Assembly (NCBI GenBank): GCA_019636385.1
Contig: JAHBXT010000003.1
Coordinates: forward strand, 434,001 to 498,000
DNA from: Pirellulaceae bacterium
GTDB lineage: Bacteria > Planctomycetota > Planctomycetia > Pirellulales > Pirellulaceae
Length of the DNA stretch: 64,000 nucleotides
Direction: 5' to 3'
The notes beneath the pieces are model-generated. The model saw only the letters and a program-made list of their open reading frames with translations, was not told the origin of the DNA and did not search any database. Positions within the stretch are counted from its first letter, which is position 1. Every line of letters begins with the position of its first letter. This document shows, piece by piece, positions 10,201 through 18,311 of this stretch. The translations under genes and the position numbers were made by a program.

Positions 10201-12459
10201 AATCTGTTCTTCGAAAATCCCTTGGCGGTCGATGACAGTTTTGACGTTCCGGTCAATTCGGTCGACTTCCCTCTGAATGTATTGGCCAACGACATTGAAG
10301 GGCAGAATGGTGCATTAACCATTCTGTCGATAACTCAGCCCAATCGTGGCGGGGCAGTCTCAATTGCCACGGGCGGCAAGAGCTTGCGGTACACGCCAGC
10401 GCGCAACTTTGGTGGCACAGAGAGCTTCACGTACACAGTGATCGACTTGTCGGGAGCACGCTCCACGGCCAAGGTGACGCTGCACACCATTCCGGGGGAT
10501 CGCCTGGATGATCAGGTTCAGGTTCGACTCATCGCGACCGACATGTTTGGCACTCCGATTTCGGTGATCGAGCAGGGCAGGGACTTTAAGATTGCGGTCG
10601 AGGTCGACGACTTGCGATTCGATGCGGCAAACCCTGGTGTAGCTTCCGGAGTTTTTGCAGCCTATATGGACCTGCTATACAGCATGCAGTTGGTTTCTCT
10701 CAAGGCTAACAATACCCCTGGCTCGCGGTTCAATTTTGAAGTCAGTTTCCTGAATAATTATGACGCGGCGACAACCGGTGATGCATCGATTCCTGGAATT
10801 GTCAATGAGTTTGGGGCCACAAGCAGTCGAACGAATTTGCAGAACCCGGATCCAATCAGACTGGCGGAAATAACGTTCACCGCGCGCTCCGCCGGTATTG
10901 CCAACTTCATGCCAGATCCAGCCGATTTGGCCGAGCTTTCAGATACCCTGCTGTTTAACGTACCTGGTTCGGCGGTCCCGATCGACAGGATTCGTTACCT
11001 GGGAACTCAGTTGCAGATTTTCGCTGACGGCGTACAGTTTCCACAGGCCGTGGATGATTCGTTGACGACGGTGATTCCTGTCAATGCGATTCAGTTCCCG
11101 ATTGACGTCTTAGCTAACGACCGACCGGGCTTGACCGGCAGCATTACGATCGTCGAGGTCACTCAAGGGACGCGTGGATCGGTGGCCTTTGCCAGCCGCA
11201 GTGGAACTCCCGGTCAAATAGTTCAGTACACGCCTAACTTCGGAATCTCAGGATTCGACCAGTTCACCTACACCATTCAGGACGGTCGTGGATTTCGTTC
11301 TACAGCCACGGTCAGTGTGCGGGTTGGTCCTCAGCCAGCTGCCAATACGACCGCCGATTTTGATATCGTTGTAACGGACCTCAGTGGCCAGCCGATTGAC
11401 ACGGTGGCTCTGGGCAGCCGATTCCAAGTTAGAGCCTACATCCAAGATGTGCGCGGTGCGGGCAGTGATCGTGGGCTGTTCACGGCCTACATGGATATGT
11501 TGTACAACGCCAGTCTAGTATCGCCGGTACTCAGCAGCACCAATGATCCCAATCTGGGATTCTTGGTTAGCTTTGCCGAGCCTTACACAGATGTTCGTGA
11601 AGGTGATATTCGTGTACCCGGAATCGTTAATGAGATTGGAGCCCAGGTATCAAATCTGGGGGCTCCGGTCGGCAGTGGACGGTTCCTGCTGTACACGATT
11701 ACCATGACGGCCAATGCATTGGGCACAGCGACCTTTATTGCCGACCCAGCCGACATCGCACCTTTCCACGATACACTGACTTATTTGCCACCCGAGGTCG
11801 TAACGCCAGATCGTATACGCTATGGATTTGACCAGGTGCAAATTGTCGCGTCCGGTAGCAGTGGGGCTGGCGGTGAATATCACAATGCGGGACGGCCGTT
11901 GGATGTGAACAATGATGGTCGCATTTCGTCGATCGATGCACTGCTGATCATTAACCATCTGAATGGTACTGGAGTTCTTCGCAGCGGCGAAGGCGAAGCG
12001 ACTACCCGAATATTTCCTGACACCAATGCGGACGGTCGAATCAGCGCCTTCGATGCCTTGTTGGTGATCAACTACTTGAATTCTAACCGCAGAGCGATGT
12101 CAGGCTCTGGCGAGGGTGAAGGAGGTGCCAATGCGATCCTTGAGGCGCACGTCGTCCAAAGTATGGTCGCTGCTCCAAGCGATAGCTCACGCCTGGCTGC
12201 TCCACCTCTTGGCAACGGCAGCAACCGGCTCGACGCCGTTGGGACTCGAAGCGCCACTGATCCAGTAGAACCAATTTCTAGTGCCCAGCCGCTGGTGACG
12301 CCAGCACCAGCCGGCAAGTCACAGCCGCAAGTCGAACACTATTCACAATTTGCGAATCAAGTCGACCGCTGGTTTGCGTCTGCGGATGAGGATGACGAAG
12401 ATATTGAGTGGTTTTTTGACGAGATGGCAAATTCGGTGCGACTGAACACTGCGCATTGA
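7267..12459 (+). CDS. Giant secreted metzincin-like metalloprotease with dockerin
   Basis: 1730 residues from GTG 7267, preceded by AGAGGA; a TTG at 7243 lacks such a site. Residues 37-48 hold LLESLEKRELLA, the planctomycete extracellular N-terminal signal. A pre-peptidase-like beta domain follows at about 95-240, then a zinc protease motif HEAGHYFGAWH (H421, E422, H425, H431) with a Met-turn near M442. Next are two SdrD/Cna-B-like domains (about 505-600 and 607-700, DLNGNG motifs), a GEVED domain (about 719-885), three cadherin/VCBS-like domains (about 890-978, 986-1075, 1259-1352), two copies of a ~175-residue cohesin-like module (1081-1255 and 1359-1530), and a dockerin pair (1543-1612; loops DVNNDGRISSID and DTNADGRISAFD). 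The tail is acidic. It probably acts at or outside the cell surface; the substrate is unknown. Confidence 0.9.
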   Translation: MKSRKSGLISFIRRITGRTAGRTAQAGSRRSQLRQGLLESLEKRELLAVDVPQILQTGWFTNSQSQQAVISYLQTNGSSGSNSRATFPEGAYDAGVTTVVEAEPNNGFSTAQLLNFGNGSTIIVTGSVSSNIDQDYYRAQLNAGDILDLRLSGLRNGVNGPGVLSLFDASRKELISSQWRPLAQVSSMPDDSPLTGSLSSGATGGEVAFHYVIPSSGLYYLRTSDASVTQTGTLNNYTLNMRRFRPPMESQPAGTKQILYLDFEGGFVSRSLFGFGIGSARMSPMRTFMQQYGLQPSDEAAFIDQIVSRVTAKFQALGALTTNPNFAIEIRNSKDHFDPWGESNVSRVVIAGTFQQLVGDPEAPSGLLGIAQSIDPGNYDTQETALVMHDTLIASMNSVPISSAVPRMNVIAEAMAVVIAHEAGHYFGAWHQDPSNTTLSIMDAFFDPVISTGAGRDGIWGTADDVPIQFAADGFGGAQPFFDGGVNDVVNWLGWGLIGGQQGARVSGVVFQDRNLNRTLDAIDTRLSNIVVYADLNGNGVLDNSEPSARTAADGSYSLLVPSGSRTIRVVVPTGFRLVAPQTNAQVVTVGATGTITGRNFGLELVETTVTGRKWNDLNGNGLRDSDEPNIGGTWVYIDLDGDGRLDIGEPSVRTKDDGTYVLPHPGVGTFQIREVIESGWIQSFPGSASNFAHTVTLTGNPVTDAARLTGLDFGNRILVDYGDAPASYGVASHGFTDGLRLGTEWDADPAPQFSAAADADDLSGTIGPDASVIDDEDGVELIRPLVRGRNDNRLRITATNTTGREAYLSVWADFNGNGVFDSNEKFVSDQVLGSGSHIVTFSIPATAQLGNVITRLRYSHERGLGPTGASSSGEVEDHRLTIVDSFSLAIDDTASVRAGSVLNVIDVLANDFRAPGETLRVIRTSGPTAAGGTPEVAPNGTGVLYRPAAGFIGIDTFTYTMQNSLGEQGTATVTVNVNLFFENPLAVDDSFDVPVNSVDFPLNVLANDIEGQNGALTILSITQPNRGGAVSIATGGKSLRYTPARNFGGTESFTYTVIDLSGARSTAKVTLHTIPGDRLDDQVQVRLIATDMFGTPISVIEQGRDFKIAVEVDDLRFDAANPGVASGVFAAYMDLLYSMQLVSLKANNTPGSRFNFEVSFLNNYDAATTGDASIPGIVNEFGATSSRTNLQNPDPIRLAEITFTARSAGIANFMPDPADLAELSDTLLFNVPGSAVPIDRIRYLGTQLQIFADGVQFPQAVDDSLTTVIPVNAIQFPIDVLANDRPGLTGSITIVEVTQGTRGSVAFASRSGTPGQIVQYTPNFGISGFDQFTYTIQDGRGFRSTATVSVRVGPQPAANTTADFDIVVTDLSGQPIDTVALGSRFQVRAYIQDVRGAGSDRGLFTAYMDMLYNASLVSPVLSSTNDPNLGFLVSFAEPYTDVREGDIRVPGIVNEIGAQVSNLGAPVGSGRFLLYTITMTANALGTATFIADPADIAPFHDTLTYLPPEVVTPDRIRYGFDQVQIVASGSSGAGGEYHNAGRPLDVNNDGRISSIDALLIINHLNGTGVLRSGEGEATTRIFPDTNADGRISAFDALLVINYLNSNRRAMSGSGEGEGGANAILEAHVVQSMVAAPSDSSRLAAPPLGNGSNRLDAVGTRSATDPVEPISSAQPLVTPAPAGKSQPQVEHYSQFANQVDRWFASADEDDEDIEWFFDEMANSVRLNTAH

Positions 12460-12545
12460 GTCGAGAGCTAGTACCGAACTTTCTGGTTCTTTAGCAGTTG
12501 CGAGCGTCAGTCAATGACGCTCCGCGTCATGCCTGGCGCACAACG

Positions 12546-12578
12546 AAAAACGGCCACGACATGGAGTCGTGGCCGTTT
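12546..12578. terminator. Bidirectional intrinsic terminator
   Basis: A 13-bp perfect stem (12548-12560 with 12566-12578, core ACGGCCACGAC) and loop ATGGA, with an A-run on the left that becomes a T-run on the minus strand. It lies between the converging stops of the secreted protease (12459) and the BBP7 gene (12759) and can serve both. The rest of the 12460-12758 gap shows nothing else. Confidence 0.85.
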
Positions 12579-12758
12579 GTGCTTTCCTGAGTTCACACTC
12601 GCGTTCTACGCTTCGCGAGCAGATGCATAGGGATTGGGTTCACGTTCTAGGCGACCAGGATGGGTGTGCGGCAGGCTTCGGGAGAAGAGTTGCAGCTTGC
12701 CGACAATCCGCGTTGCTGCAGCCAACGGAAAGGCTGCTATTGGAGACTGGTCGGTAAC

Positions 12759-14519
12759 CTAGAAGTTATACAATGCTCCTATATTCAATCCGTGTAGTAC
12801 TAGGCAATCGCGATTGTAGATCTGCGTTTGTGCAAGGGTTTGCCCTTGGTGGCGGATATTGCCGACTGCGGTGGCGACACCGGTAGCAATCATTGCGCGA
12901 TATCCTGCCGTGGCAGTCCATTTCGAGGACAGGCGAACACCGCAGCCGGTTCCGAGTTCGCTCAGGAAGGCCACGTCGCTACCACTTCGTTCAATGTTGA
13001 ACTGCGTCGATGGATCGCCTGAGACGTATGCGAAGTAGCCTGCGGTGCGCAGGTTACTATCCAGGGAAGCACTATTGCCGTAGATGCCGGCTTTAGCGGT
13101 AGAATACAGATTCAATCGATTGCCTACGCAAAAATCGGATCGGCCACCAATCTGGAAACCCACTAAGTGATTTACCGTGCAGACATGGTAGCTCAATACT
13201 TGAGCTGGATATCCTGCAATGTCCGAAGCGTCGTAGTATAGATCATCGCCGAAGCGGAAATAGCGCACGCCAGCCAACCAACTCAGGTTCAGTCGTGAAC
13301 CGCAGGCGGGGGCTACATAGCAGCAAGGCCCGGTCGCAAATTTGCTTGGCGGACCACACGGTGCACAGGCAGCGCTTGGTGCGCACGAGTTGCAGTCGCC
13401 GCAGGAATTGTATGCACTGTGACCGGCTCCAGCAGCCATGCCGCCTCGCCAAGGTCCAGCCATTGCCCGAGAACCAGAGAAGCAGCTACCCGCCGTTGAG
13501 CGATTGAAGTTCCGAGCTGCACCACCTACACCAAATCCCAACAAGTTAATTTCCACATTATGGAAGCTACTGGAGCGTCGAAGTTGGTGAGTATCGGCCG
13601 TGTCATACAGGCCGTACACATCCGGGTCGGTGGTGTCGTCAGCTACAGGACCTGCTTGCCATTGGTATTCACCAGTCCAGGGATCCGGTCCACCCCAGGG
13701 GCGAAACAGGCTGGAACGCAGTCCGCCTCCGTCATCATACACCGCAACTGACTGCGTCTCTGGGAACAATCCCCAATAGCTGACCGCTATTGCATTGCGG
13801 CCGCAGTTGAAGTAGCGACCTGCCATGGTCTCGAACCCAGCCATAGTGCCCAGCTGGGCATCCTGGGTGTAGAGAACACCTGCGCCAGAATCGTCCACCG
13901 AAAGCAGGCGATTGTGGTCGTCGATTCGTCGGAATATCAGTACGCTGCCGCCCGCAAACCAGGGTTTTGCTCCGCACGGCATCCCTCCTAAGCCACAACC
14001 TGCACCAAATCCATGACCCATAAAGCTACCGTGGCCCCAACCACTTCCGCAACCAGGAGCGGCCTGGCATGCAGGTCCGCAGCCGACACTCGGAGCAGAG
14101 TAGGCGTAACCAGGAAAATAGCCACCCGATTCTGGCTGACCGACCGGTTGCGTACCACACGAGGTACAGCCGGGCGCGATCGACTGATACGATGATTCGG
14201 TGTTTGCAGGCGATGTGTACGACTGCTGCAGCGGAGGAGCAGCCATGGGTACTGGAGCGTACTGTTGCGCCATGGGAACCGGCTGATTGGCCGCAGGCGT
14301 TGGAACAACTGGCAAAGCTTGTCCCGATTGGTTGAACGCTCCAGAATTGTCCTGTACCGCTGCCAAATGGTAGCCGGGAACCGGCGGCCCATAGGGCGAC
14401 TGGACCGCATAAGAACTGGGGCCAGTGTTGTAATGATAGGGCGCGTACTGTGCCCGCGCCGATTGATCGCTTCCCATGCCTAAGGTTAAGGCAAGACCAA
14501 AAGCCAAATAGCTTTTCAC
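12759..14519 (-). CDS. BBP7-type putative beta-barrel outer membrane protein
   Basis: 586 residues from GTG 14519 with a strong AGGGAGGAG just upstream. The signal peptide is about residues 1-23 (cut near ARA-QY). It is followed by a Gln/Pro/Tyr-rich stretch (about 25-110) and a Gly/Cys-rich stretch with spaced cysteines (about 115-190). From about 190 the family core begins: KPWFAGGSVLIFRR, then alternating beta-type segments with NLSWLAGVRYFRFGDDLYYD near the middle of the second half and ending LNIGALYNF, an aromatic terminus usual for outer membrane barrels. This fits Planctomycetes 'putative beta barrel porin-7'. The low-complexity N-terminal region is probably surface-exposed. Transport function is not shown. 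Confidence 0.85.
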   Translation of the reverse strand: MKSYLAFGLALTLGMGSDQSARAQYAPYHYNTGPSSYAVQSPYGPPVPGYHLAAVQDNSGAFNQSGQALPVVPTPAANQPVPMAQQYAPVPMAAPPLQQSYTSPANTESSYQSIAPGCTSCGTQPVGQPESGGYFPGYAYSAPSVGCGPACQAAPGCGSGWGHGSFMGHGFGAGCGLGGMPCGAKPWFAGGSVLIFRRIDDHNRLLSVDDSGAGVLYTQDAQLGTMAGFETMAGRYFNCGRNAIAVSYWGLFPETQSVAVYDDGGGLRSSLFRPWGGPDPWTGEYQWQAGPVADDTTDPDVYGLYDTADTHQLRRSSSFHNVEINLLGFGVGGAARNFNRSTAGSCFSGSRAMAGPWRGGMAAGAGHSAYNSCGDCNSCAPSAACAPCGPPSKFATGPCCYVAPACGSRLNLSWLAGVRYFRFGDDLYYDASDIAGYPAQVLSYHVCTVNHLVGFQIGGRSDFCVGNRLNLYSTAKAGIYGNSASLDSNLRTAGYFAYVSGDPSTQFNIERSGSDVAFLSELGTGCGVRLSSKWTATAGYRAMIATGVATAVGNIRHQGQTLAQTQIYNRDCLVLHGLNIGALYNF

Positions 14520-15019
14520 TTTTTACTCCTCCCTGAGTATGACACTTAGTTCCGAACGCAGCGAGCTGTTGGCTCGCCGGCTCAATTGCATTGTTTTGCA
14601 GACAAGGTACTAACCCATCTGCCGCGTAGACAATGCTCGAATTGCGCACTCCATAGCGCCTGCTATCCGGTCAGTGAATCGACGCAGTGCCCGACAGCGA
14701 TAGAAGATTTCCATCGAAAGCAACTGCCGGGACCGGTGCATCGTCTGGACAATCGCAAAATTGAGGAAGGTTTCTCAGTTTTTGCTGCCTAAATCCATGA
14801 CTCCAAAACGAACCTGCCAGCAGATCACAACGCGGCGAGCGTCTCTAGCTAGCGAGACGGCCTGTGACCTGAATGTATCGACGTCAAAACGCGCTTCAGG
14901 TTCAGCAAATAAACCAGCCAGCGGTTCTTCTTCCGCTGGCTGGGGTTGGTTTGCATCGAGTTTTGGAAGGAGACCTGGCCAGTCAGCTACATTAGATGGC
15001 CTGATTCCTGGTGTTGATG
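14520..15019. other. Intergenic region with BBP7 leader and a terminator
   Basis: Contains the BBP7 gene's ribosome-binding site and presumably its promoter, then the terminator at 14908-14946 for the DUF1573 gene. I see no gene here; open frames (for example 14586-14792) lack coding character or a start signal. Confidence 0.6.
14908..14946 (-). terminator. Intrinsic terminator of the DUF1573 gene
   Basis: CCAGCCAGCGG (14914-14924) pairs perfectly with CCGCTGGCTGG (14933-14943) over an 8-nt loop; on the minus strand the stem is followed by TTTATTTG. It lies about 75 bp past the stop at 15020. Confidence 0.75.
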
Positions 15020-16042
15020 CTAGGGTGCAAGTTGGGCATCGGCCAGCTTGTCGGACTCTAATGTATACGACAGCGGAACTTCAATTGGCGTCTCACTGGT
15101 GTCGATATGGACCAGGATTTTGCCCTTCACTTCGCCCTCGGAAAAGTCGCTTAACGGGTTGGGGGCGATGACCAGCGGCAACATGTGTACACGACTGGGC
15201 TTGCCAGGGCTGTCAAAGCGTATTTCAGCAATTTCACTCTTAATGTCGCTGATTCGGAAATCAGATTTGCTGGTAATGGTCAACCGTTGCGGTATGGGCT
15301 CATGCGGTTTCACACGTCCCAAGGCAATGGTTGCGGGTGCGACACGCAGAGGCTTTTCGATGGTGGCTGCTAATCGAATGGGGAGTGTTTTGAGTCGATT
15401 ATCGTTGGTGTGAACTACCAACTGGCTTTCCAGATAGCCCTCCGGAGCTGACGGCTCCAATGAGATCTCGATGGTATACCTGACGCGTCCGCCCCCACGG
15501 CTGACTTCTGTAAAGGAAGCTTTGACGTAGGCGAAGGGGCAGGAGATATCCAAGACTTGCCAATCAGACCGGCCAGCGTAATTCAAATCTAACGTCAAAG
15601 TTGGTCGGCTGGCTTCGGGGACACTGCCGAAAACCGCTTCACCTGGTTGCAATACCACATCGGTACGGATATAGCCGCGCACGTTCAATTGCAGCTCGGT
15701 GGAGTAAGGCTGAGCAATGGACAGGGTCAGTGTAGCCTTCTTTTCGCCATTGAAACGGTCGGTGTTAAACTTAGCCATGAGACTGCCTGACTGGCCAGGT
15801 TTGATGACCTGTGTCTCGAGCACGGGAGTCGTGCATCCACAACTGGCGCGGACCGATTGAATTACCAAGTCGGTAGAAAACGGATTGTGCAGCACAAAAC
15901 GATGTTCTGCCCGAGATGCTTTGGCGACCGCCCCAAAGTCATGGTGCCGTTGTTCTTGGGGAATGACATCCGAAATGGACTGGGCGCAGACAACGCCGAG
16001 GCCCTGCGCGATTATCGCGCAGGAGATTAAGAGCTTTCGCAT
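15020..16042 (-). CDS. DUF1573 family secreted protein
   Basis: 340 residues from the ATG at 16042; the frame extends further up, but MRKLLISCAIIAQGLGVVCA from this ATG is a good signal peptide. Near residues 30-130 is the DUF1573 pattern HDFGAVAKASRAEHRFVLHN, with SCGCTTP and KPGQSG, an Ig-like fold related to ASPM/SPD-2/Hydin domains. A second similar domain follows at about 225-325. These proteins are exported and common in planctomycetes and Bacteroidetes; their molecular role is not established. It sits between two surface-protein genes, and its 3' end has its own terminator, so it is probably monocistronic. Confidence 0.9.
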   Translation of the reverse strand: MRKLLISCAIIAQGLGVVCAQSISDVIPQEQRHHDFGAVAKASRAEHRFVLHNPFSTDLVIQSVRASCGCTTPVLETQVIKPGQSGSLMAKFNTDRFNGEKKATLTLSIAQPYSTELQLNVRGYIRTDVVLQPGEAVFGSVPEASRPTLTLDLNYAGRSDWQVLDISCPFAYVKASFTEVSRGGGRVRYTIEISLEPSAPEGYLESQLVVHTNDNRLKTLPIRLAATIEKPLRVAPATIALGRVKPHEPIPQRLTITSKSDFRISDIKSEIAEIRFDSPGKPSRVHMLPLVIAPNPLSDFSEGEVKGKILVHIDTSETPIEVPLSYTLESDKLADAQLAP

Positions 16043-16355
16043 ACGATACTCCACGGAAGGTATTGACAGGGAGCGACTTCTGTTCGGGCCTGAACCGAAC
16101 GAACACCACAGGTTGCCGTCCACTGCAGAGGTTTACGAGGAAGCTGCTGAGTTTTGGAGCGGAGCAACTTCAGGTGACCTCAATTCCATGCACGAGATTT
16201 GGAGCGGGTGCATGGTGGACGAGCTGTGCCACGATTTCTCCTGGACAACTTGTCAACTACTATCGTATTCAGCCCCGCCACTAATTTCCAAAAAAATCTG
16301 GATTTGTTCAAGTCCGATCGCGGGATGCGGTCGCGGTTGGCAGAATCGACAGAGC

Positions 16356-16397
16356 AAAAAAAAACGGCCAGTTTTACCTCCATGGCAAACTGACCGT
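16356..16397 (-). terminator. Strong intrinsic terminator, minus strand
   Basis: ACGGCCAGTTT (16364-16374) pairs with AAACTGACCGT (16387-16397) with one wobble position, and nine A on the plus strand (16356-16364) give a long T-run in the minus-strand transcript. It is about 270 bp past the YTV stop and should end that transcript. Confidence 0.85.
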
Positions 16398-16460
16398 CTT
16401 TGCTTAACTCCACCAGATCATCATCCGGACGGGTGGAAGGTTCATTACCGGCTCTGTAGT

Positions 16461-16641
16461 CGACCCGAAGGTCGAATCCACACCAGCGGAGTGTGGTATT
16501 TCTTCAGGCTGGGGACAGCCTCCTGGACCAAGTCGCGTTACCTATGGTTTCATGCCGAATCTTGCCAGGTCAGGTGCCCGTTCGGTATTCCCCGAATGGC
16601 CCGTTCCGAATGTCCCGCTGACCACTTGGGTCAGCGGGGAC
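16461..16641 (-). repeat. Tandem array of five hairpins in the YTV 3' region
   Basis: Stems are CGACC/GGTCG (16461-16474), CCACAC/GTGTGG (16478-16496), AGGCTG/CAGCCT (16506-16521), TTCGG/CCGAA (16581-16596) and GTCCCGCTGACC with GGTCAGCGGGGAC, one bulged base (16612-16641). The last begins 24 nt past the YTV stop. All sit between the stop and the T-run terminator, so they should be present in the mRNA. Confidence 0.6.
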
Positions 16642-16664
16642 GATTCGAATCGACTGGCGTTGGA

Positions 16665-18311
16665 CTAGCAGCCACAGCCACTGTCACTACCGGCGTTGCA
16701 GCCGCAGCCAGCGTCACAGGCCGCAGCTCGGTAGCCACAACCCAGAGCGCCACGCAGTCCACCGAAAATTCGGCGGAGCAGGCCTGGACGGCCAGCGTTG
16801 CAGCAAGGATCACAGCTTCCGCATTGGTCGCAACCGCCGCAGCAAACTTCAACTGGAACTTGTTCGCAGACTACTCGAGGTACGCAAACCGTTACTTCGT
16901 AAGGTACACATACCGCAACTCGCTTGCAGCACTTGACGGTACGCTGTTCGCAAACAGGTACACAGACCGTGTAAGGAACTTCCTTGCATACGTTTTCGCA
17001 AGTCCAGCTGCAAACCGTGTAGTTGCAAGTGCGGGTTTCAGGAACCATGGTGCAGGTTCGCACGCATACGTCCTTAGTGCGCTGCTCGCAGACCCACTTG
17101 CAGGTGCGGTAGCAAACTGTTCGAGTGCGGCACTCAGGAACCATCTTGCAAGTTGTGTAGCAAACGGTCTTCTGATGGCATTCAGGAACCATTTTGCAGG
17201 TCGTGTAGCAAACGGTACGGCTACGTGGCTCGCAAACATAGCTGCAAACTGTGTAGTTGCAGGTCTTCTGATGGCACTCAGGCACCATTTTGCAAGTCGT
17301 GTAGCAAACCGTCTTCTGTCGGCACTCAGGAACCATCTTGCATACGGTATACGGAACCGATTCTGTAACACAGCTTCGCTCGTGACGTACGCAGTTGATT
17401 TCCTTGGTCTCGCAGGTGGGAACCCAGCACTTCTTGCAGACAGTCCGCGGTGGGCACTGAACGCATTCCGTGCGGCAGGCACCTGGGCAATAGACGCACT
17501 TGCAACGGCACTCGTCCCAAGTCCAAGTACCTGGCTCGCGAACTACTCGGCGAACTACAGGACCAGGAATTTCTTCTGTACGAGTTTCCCAGTGACCGCC
17601 ACGAACAGTGATCGTCTTGGTGTAGTTCACAGGGGTAACCACCGTGCGAACAACTTCACGTGTACGCTGTTCTTGAACTGGTACCATGACGGTATAGTTC
17701 ACAACTTTTTCGTGGTTTTCGCGAACTGGCTTCATCACGGTATAGTTGATGACGCGCTGACGAGTTTCGTAGACTGGCTTACGAACGGTGTAGTTGATTA
17801 CCTTCTCGTGTGTTTCACGAACAGGCTTCATGACCGTGTAATTGACTACTTTTTCATGAGTTTCGTGCACTGGTCGCAGGACCGTGTACTGAACTTCCTT
17901 GGTGTGCGTTTCGTACACGGGACGACGAACGTTGTACGTTACTTGTCGTACTTCCGTGCTATGGACCGGCTTCATGACGGTGTATTCACGAGTCCGCGTC
18001 TCATAGACCGGCTTTCGAATCGTCTGATTGACGGTTCGTGTCCGAGTCTCACGCTGCATGCGAGTTACATTGATTACCTTGTCTTCGGTAACCGTTTGCC
18101 ACTCGGTGCGCGTGCGCTGCACAGTTTGATTTTCATAGACTGTACGACGTACAGTCTTCATGACAGTGTGGGTTGCCGGTGCTTCACAGCATCCGGCTGC
18201 ACTGCCGCCGCAATCCTGGTAGCTTACAGCTCCACAGTATCCGGCATGGGCTCGACCGGACACAGCAGCCAGCAGGGCTACTAAGACCGGTACCACAAAC
18301 AGCCTTCTCAT
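16665..18311 (-). CDS. YTV-family cysteine-rich cell wall protein
   Basis: 548 residues, ATG 18311, with AAGGAG nine bases upstream. The signal peptide is about residues 1-23 (VLVALLAAVSGRAHA). The N-terminal half (about 50-215) is a tandem series of ~16-residue units such as YTVMKPVRETHEKV. The second half (about 260-500) keeps a 16-residue register but is cysteine-studded (YTTCKMVPECHQKT); I count about 55 Cys in roughly the last 290 residues. The end is a Gly/Cys-rich tail (CGCNAG, CGC). YTV proteins are known as major components of the proteinaceous planctomycete cell wall and are probably heavily disulfide-linked. The strand opposite is also open for most of the length, which is a codon-usage shadow. 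Confidence 0.92.
   Translation of the reverse strand: MRRLFVVPVLVALLAAVSGRAHAGYCGAVSYQDCGGSAAGCCEAPATHTVMKTVRRTVYENQTVQRTRTEWQTVTEDKVINVTRMQRETRTRTVNQTIRKPVYETRTREYTVMKPVHSTEVRQVTYNVRRPVYETHTKEVQYTVLRPVHETHEKVVNYTVMKPVRETHEKVINYTVRKPVYETRQRVINYTVMKPVRENHEKVVNYTVMVPVQEQRTREVVRTVVTPVNYTKTITVRGGHWETRTEEIPGPVVRRVVREPGTWTWDECRCKCVYCPGACRTECVQCPPRTVCKKCWVPTCETKEINCVRHERSCVTESVPYTVCKMVPECRQKTVCYTTCKMVPECHQKTCNYTVCSYVCEPRSRTVCYTTCKMVPECHQKTVCYTTCKMVPECRTRTVCYRTCKWVCEQRTKDVCVRTCTMVPETRTCNYTVCSWTCENVCKEVPYTVCVPVCEQRTVKCCKRVAVCVPYEVTVCVPRVVCEQVPVEVCCGGCDQCGSCDPCCNAGRPGLLRRIFGGLRGALGCGYRAAACDAGCGCNAGSDSGCGC

Larger units (their letters stand above)
16043..16664. other. Hairpin-rich intergenic region downstream of the YTV gene
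   Basis: No gene is seen. The right part (16461-16650) is the 3' side of the YTV transcript and folds into at least five stem-loops, listed as a separate entry. Next comes a strong minus-strand terminator (16356-16397), then about 300 bp of plain sequence that should hold the DUF1573 promoter. Confidence 0.65.

Noticed and set aside
17100..18010. Regular ~48-bp DNA repeats that could look like a CRISPR array
   Set aside because: The units are in frame with the YTV gene, vary along the whole unit, and lack conserved repeats with unique spacers; no cas gene is present.
15885..18284. 799-codon open frame on the plus strand opposite the YTV gene
   Set aside because: It is the antisense of a repetitive gene with few stop-forming codons; it has no family pattern, no start signal, and the minus strand has a signal peptide, a ribosome-binding site and the known YTV repeats.
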